Part shown: piece after piece, positions 62,999 to 64,000 of the stretch
Position numbering within the stretch: position 1 is the first letter of the stretch
Layout of the letters: the number at the start of each line of letters is the position of its first letter
Assembly (NCBI GenBank): GCA_040216885.1
Contig: JAVJOG010000007.1
Span: 1 to 64,000, forward strand
Direction of reading: 5' to 3'
DNA length: 64,000 nucleotides
From: Parvibaculum sp040216885
Lineage (GTDB): Bacteria > Pseudomonadota > Alphaproteobacteria > Parvibaculales > Parvibaculaceae
Notes under the pieces: generated by a model
Databases searched by the model: none
The model's input: only the letters and a program-made list of their open reading frames with translations
What the model was told of the DNA's origin: nothing
Made by a program: the position numbers and the translations under genes

Positions 62999-63466
62999 AT
63001 GCTGCTTGTCGAAGGAGGCTTGACGCCTCTCACCGATCTCGATGCTTTGACGCCCCCCTTGCCCCAGCTGATCGCCTATTGGGAACGCAAGCGCGCCGGC
63101 CGGACGATGCCCGCGCCCGGCGACATCGACCCGACTGAGATCCCCCGTCTGCTGCCCTACATGGCCGTTGCCGACATCACCTACGAACCGCTCGACATGC
63201 GCTACCGGCTCATGGGCACCCGCCTCGTCGAGATGGGCGGCGTCGACCGCACCGGCACCTCCATCCGCGAAGGTCACAGCGGCGAGCGCCTGGAGGAGCG
63301 TCTGGCGGCGCTGCAGCGCATGCTGGCATCGCCCGGCCCCGTCGCGCTTGGCGGGAGGCTCGACTGGCTCGGCCGCGGCTACCGGCAATTCGAATGCGTA
63401 CATCTGCCGCTTTCCGCCGATGGCGAAAGGGTGACGCGCCTTGTGGCGGCCTACGCCTTTCCGTGA
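62999..63466 (+). CDS. PAS_5-type single-domain protein (second copy)
   Basis: A 155-residue protein with the same layout as the one at 945-1469: LIAYWERKRAGRTMPAPGDIDPTEIPRLLPYMAVADI, then the MRYRLMGTRLVE strand with the typical R-Y-R-x-x-G-T segment, and a final CVHLPLSADGE strand. It keeps the canonical FRLVG/T pattern better than the first copy. ATG 62999 is the first in-frame ATG; a GTG five codons upstream is possible and no ribosome site decides. Function unknown. Confidence 0.78.
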   Translation: MLLVEGGLTPLTDLDALTPPLPQLIAYWERKRAGRTMPAPGDIDPTEIPRLLPYMAVADITYEPLDMRYRLMGTRLVEMGGVDRTGTSIREGHSGERLEERLAALQRMLASPGPVALGGRLDWLGRGYRQFECVHLPLSADGERVTRLVAAYAFP

Positions 63467-63534
63467 ACGACGCCGCCGATCCCCTAACTATCTGAAAATA
63501 AAACGATTCCAGAAACCGGTTCGCCCCCCCGAAA

Positions 63535-63562
63535 TTGACGATTGTCGTCATTTGGGTAGAGT
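63535..63562 (+). promoter_or_regulatory. Promoter with overlapping operator-like palindrome for the TetR gene
   Basis: TTGACG (63535) and TAGAGT (63557) are 16 bp apart. The perfect palindrome TGACGA-TTG-TCGTCA (63536-63550) overlaps the -35, a typical layout for TetR autoregulation. The ATG follows ~50 bp later. Confidence 0.5.
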
Positions 63563-63614
63563 AGGGCGGATCGGACGATCCCGGGGCAGGGCAGCCCCGG
63601 ACGCAGGAGGGACG

Positions 63615-64000
63615 ATGGCCGACGTCAAGGAAGGGCCGGTCGCGGTGGACAGCGCCACGGCCGCCGCAAGGCCGCGCGGCAAGCGCGAGCAGACCAAGCA
63701 CAACAACCGCGAGGCGATCCTCGATGCGGCACGCATCGTCTTTGCCGACCTTGGGTACGGCGCCACCTCCGTACGCGACATCATCCGCAAGACCGGCCTC
63801 GCGTCGGGCACCTTCTACAATTATTTCAAGAGCAAGGAAGAAGTCTTCGAGGCGCTGATGGACGACGGCATGCGCCGCATCCGCCCGCGCCTGCGCGCCG
63901 AGCGCATCCGTTCGCGCACCTTCGAGGATTTCATCCGCAACGCCTACCGCGCCTATTTCGAATATCTGGCGACCGACAGCGACACCTTCCAGGTGATGCG
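63615..64000 (+). CDS. TetR-family regulator, 3' truncated by the window end
   Basis: The first 128 residues of a TetR protein. After a flexible Ala/Arg-rich tail the HTH reads REAILDAARIVFADLGYGATS, then DIIRKTGLASGTFYNYFKSKEEVFEALM, a near-consensus recognition region. The ligand domain begins but is cut off. The ATG at 63615 follows GGAGGGACG. A perfect 6+3+6 palindrome overlaps its promoter. Its target genes are probably downstream, outside the window. Confidence 0.9.
   Translation, partial: MADVKEGPVAVDSATAAARPRGKREQTKHNNREAILDAARIVFADLGYGATSVRDIIRKTGLASGTFYNYFKSKEEVFEALMDDGMRRIRPRLRAERIRSRTFEDFIRNAYRAYFEYLATDSDTFQVM

Overview
The window is dense, GC-rich bacterial chromosome with almost no intergenic space and many 1-8 bp gene overlaps. 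Several features point to an Alphaproteobacterium: GcrA, a SAM-II riboswitch on metZ, class I lysyl-tRNA synthetase, a double-length dCTP deaminase, PstA/PstC with large extra segments, and two copies of the PAS_5 single-domain protein. The acyl-CoA metabolism genes, alkylsulfatase and PAS_5 proteins would suit a Parvibaculum-like lineage, but that assignment is inference. No insertion sequence, prophage, integrase or CRISPR array was seen; this is mostly core genome with some lipid-related accessory genes.

Layout. 1-804 is the 3' part of an acyl-CoA synthetase, preceded by a fold-back sequence that is probably an assembly artefact. 0.9-7.7 kb holds a PAS_5 protein, an alkylsulfatase, an MDR reductase, a double-PAS protein, and a diiron oxygenase paired with a [2Fe-2S] ferredoxin. 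7.7-13.7 kb is tamA-tamB for outer-membrane biogenesis. 13.9-19.5 kb carries TetR, an alpha/beta hydrolase, two small diiron/membrane genes, an SDR and an acyl-CoA dehydrogenase. 19.5-27.2 kb is the complete phosphate module phoR-pstS-pstC-pstA-pstB-phoU-phoB with a textbook Pho box. 27.2-34.5 kb has gcrA, an orphan ABC-2 permease, argD-argF-hslO-lipoprotein behind a structured leader encoding an Arg-ending peptide, a BLUF photoreceptor and argE. 34.6-38.9 kb has apaG, metZ with a SAM-II riboswitch, a dCTP deaminase and an FMN 2-hydroxyacid dehydrogenase. 38.9-49.8 kb has a radical SAM enzyme, tRNA-Gly(CCC), a BCCT transporter, a malonyl-CoA-synthetase-like ligase, a receiver protein, an MshEN-glycosyltransferase, a substrate-binding protein, SixA and a sterol-desaturase-like enzyme. 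50-64 kb has a TerB-like protein, a DinG-type helicase, a histidine kinase with a degenerate HPt, lysS, an S24 repressor, pyrD, arsC, a MATE exporter, tandem hotdog thioesterases, the second PAS_5 protein and a truncated TetR gene.

The most interesting non-coding signals are three. (i) Five 23-bp-spaced CGGGGAYAA repeats surround a three-unit reverse-strand Pho box upstream of the alpha/beta hydrolase. (ii) The argDF leader contains a 12-codon ORF ending Lys-Arg-Arg-Arg-stop, followed by a second leader ORF, while a third, Arg-rich ORF is coupled to the argD start. (iii) A perfect DnaA box lies between gcrA and the gene facing it. Functional names rest on reading motifs by eye; no database search was run.
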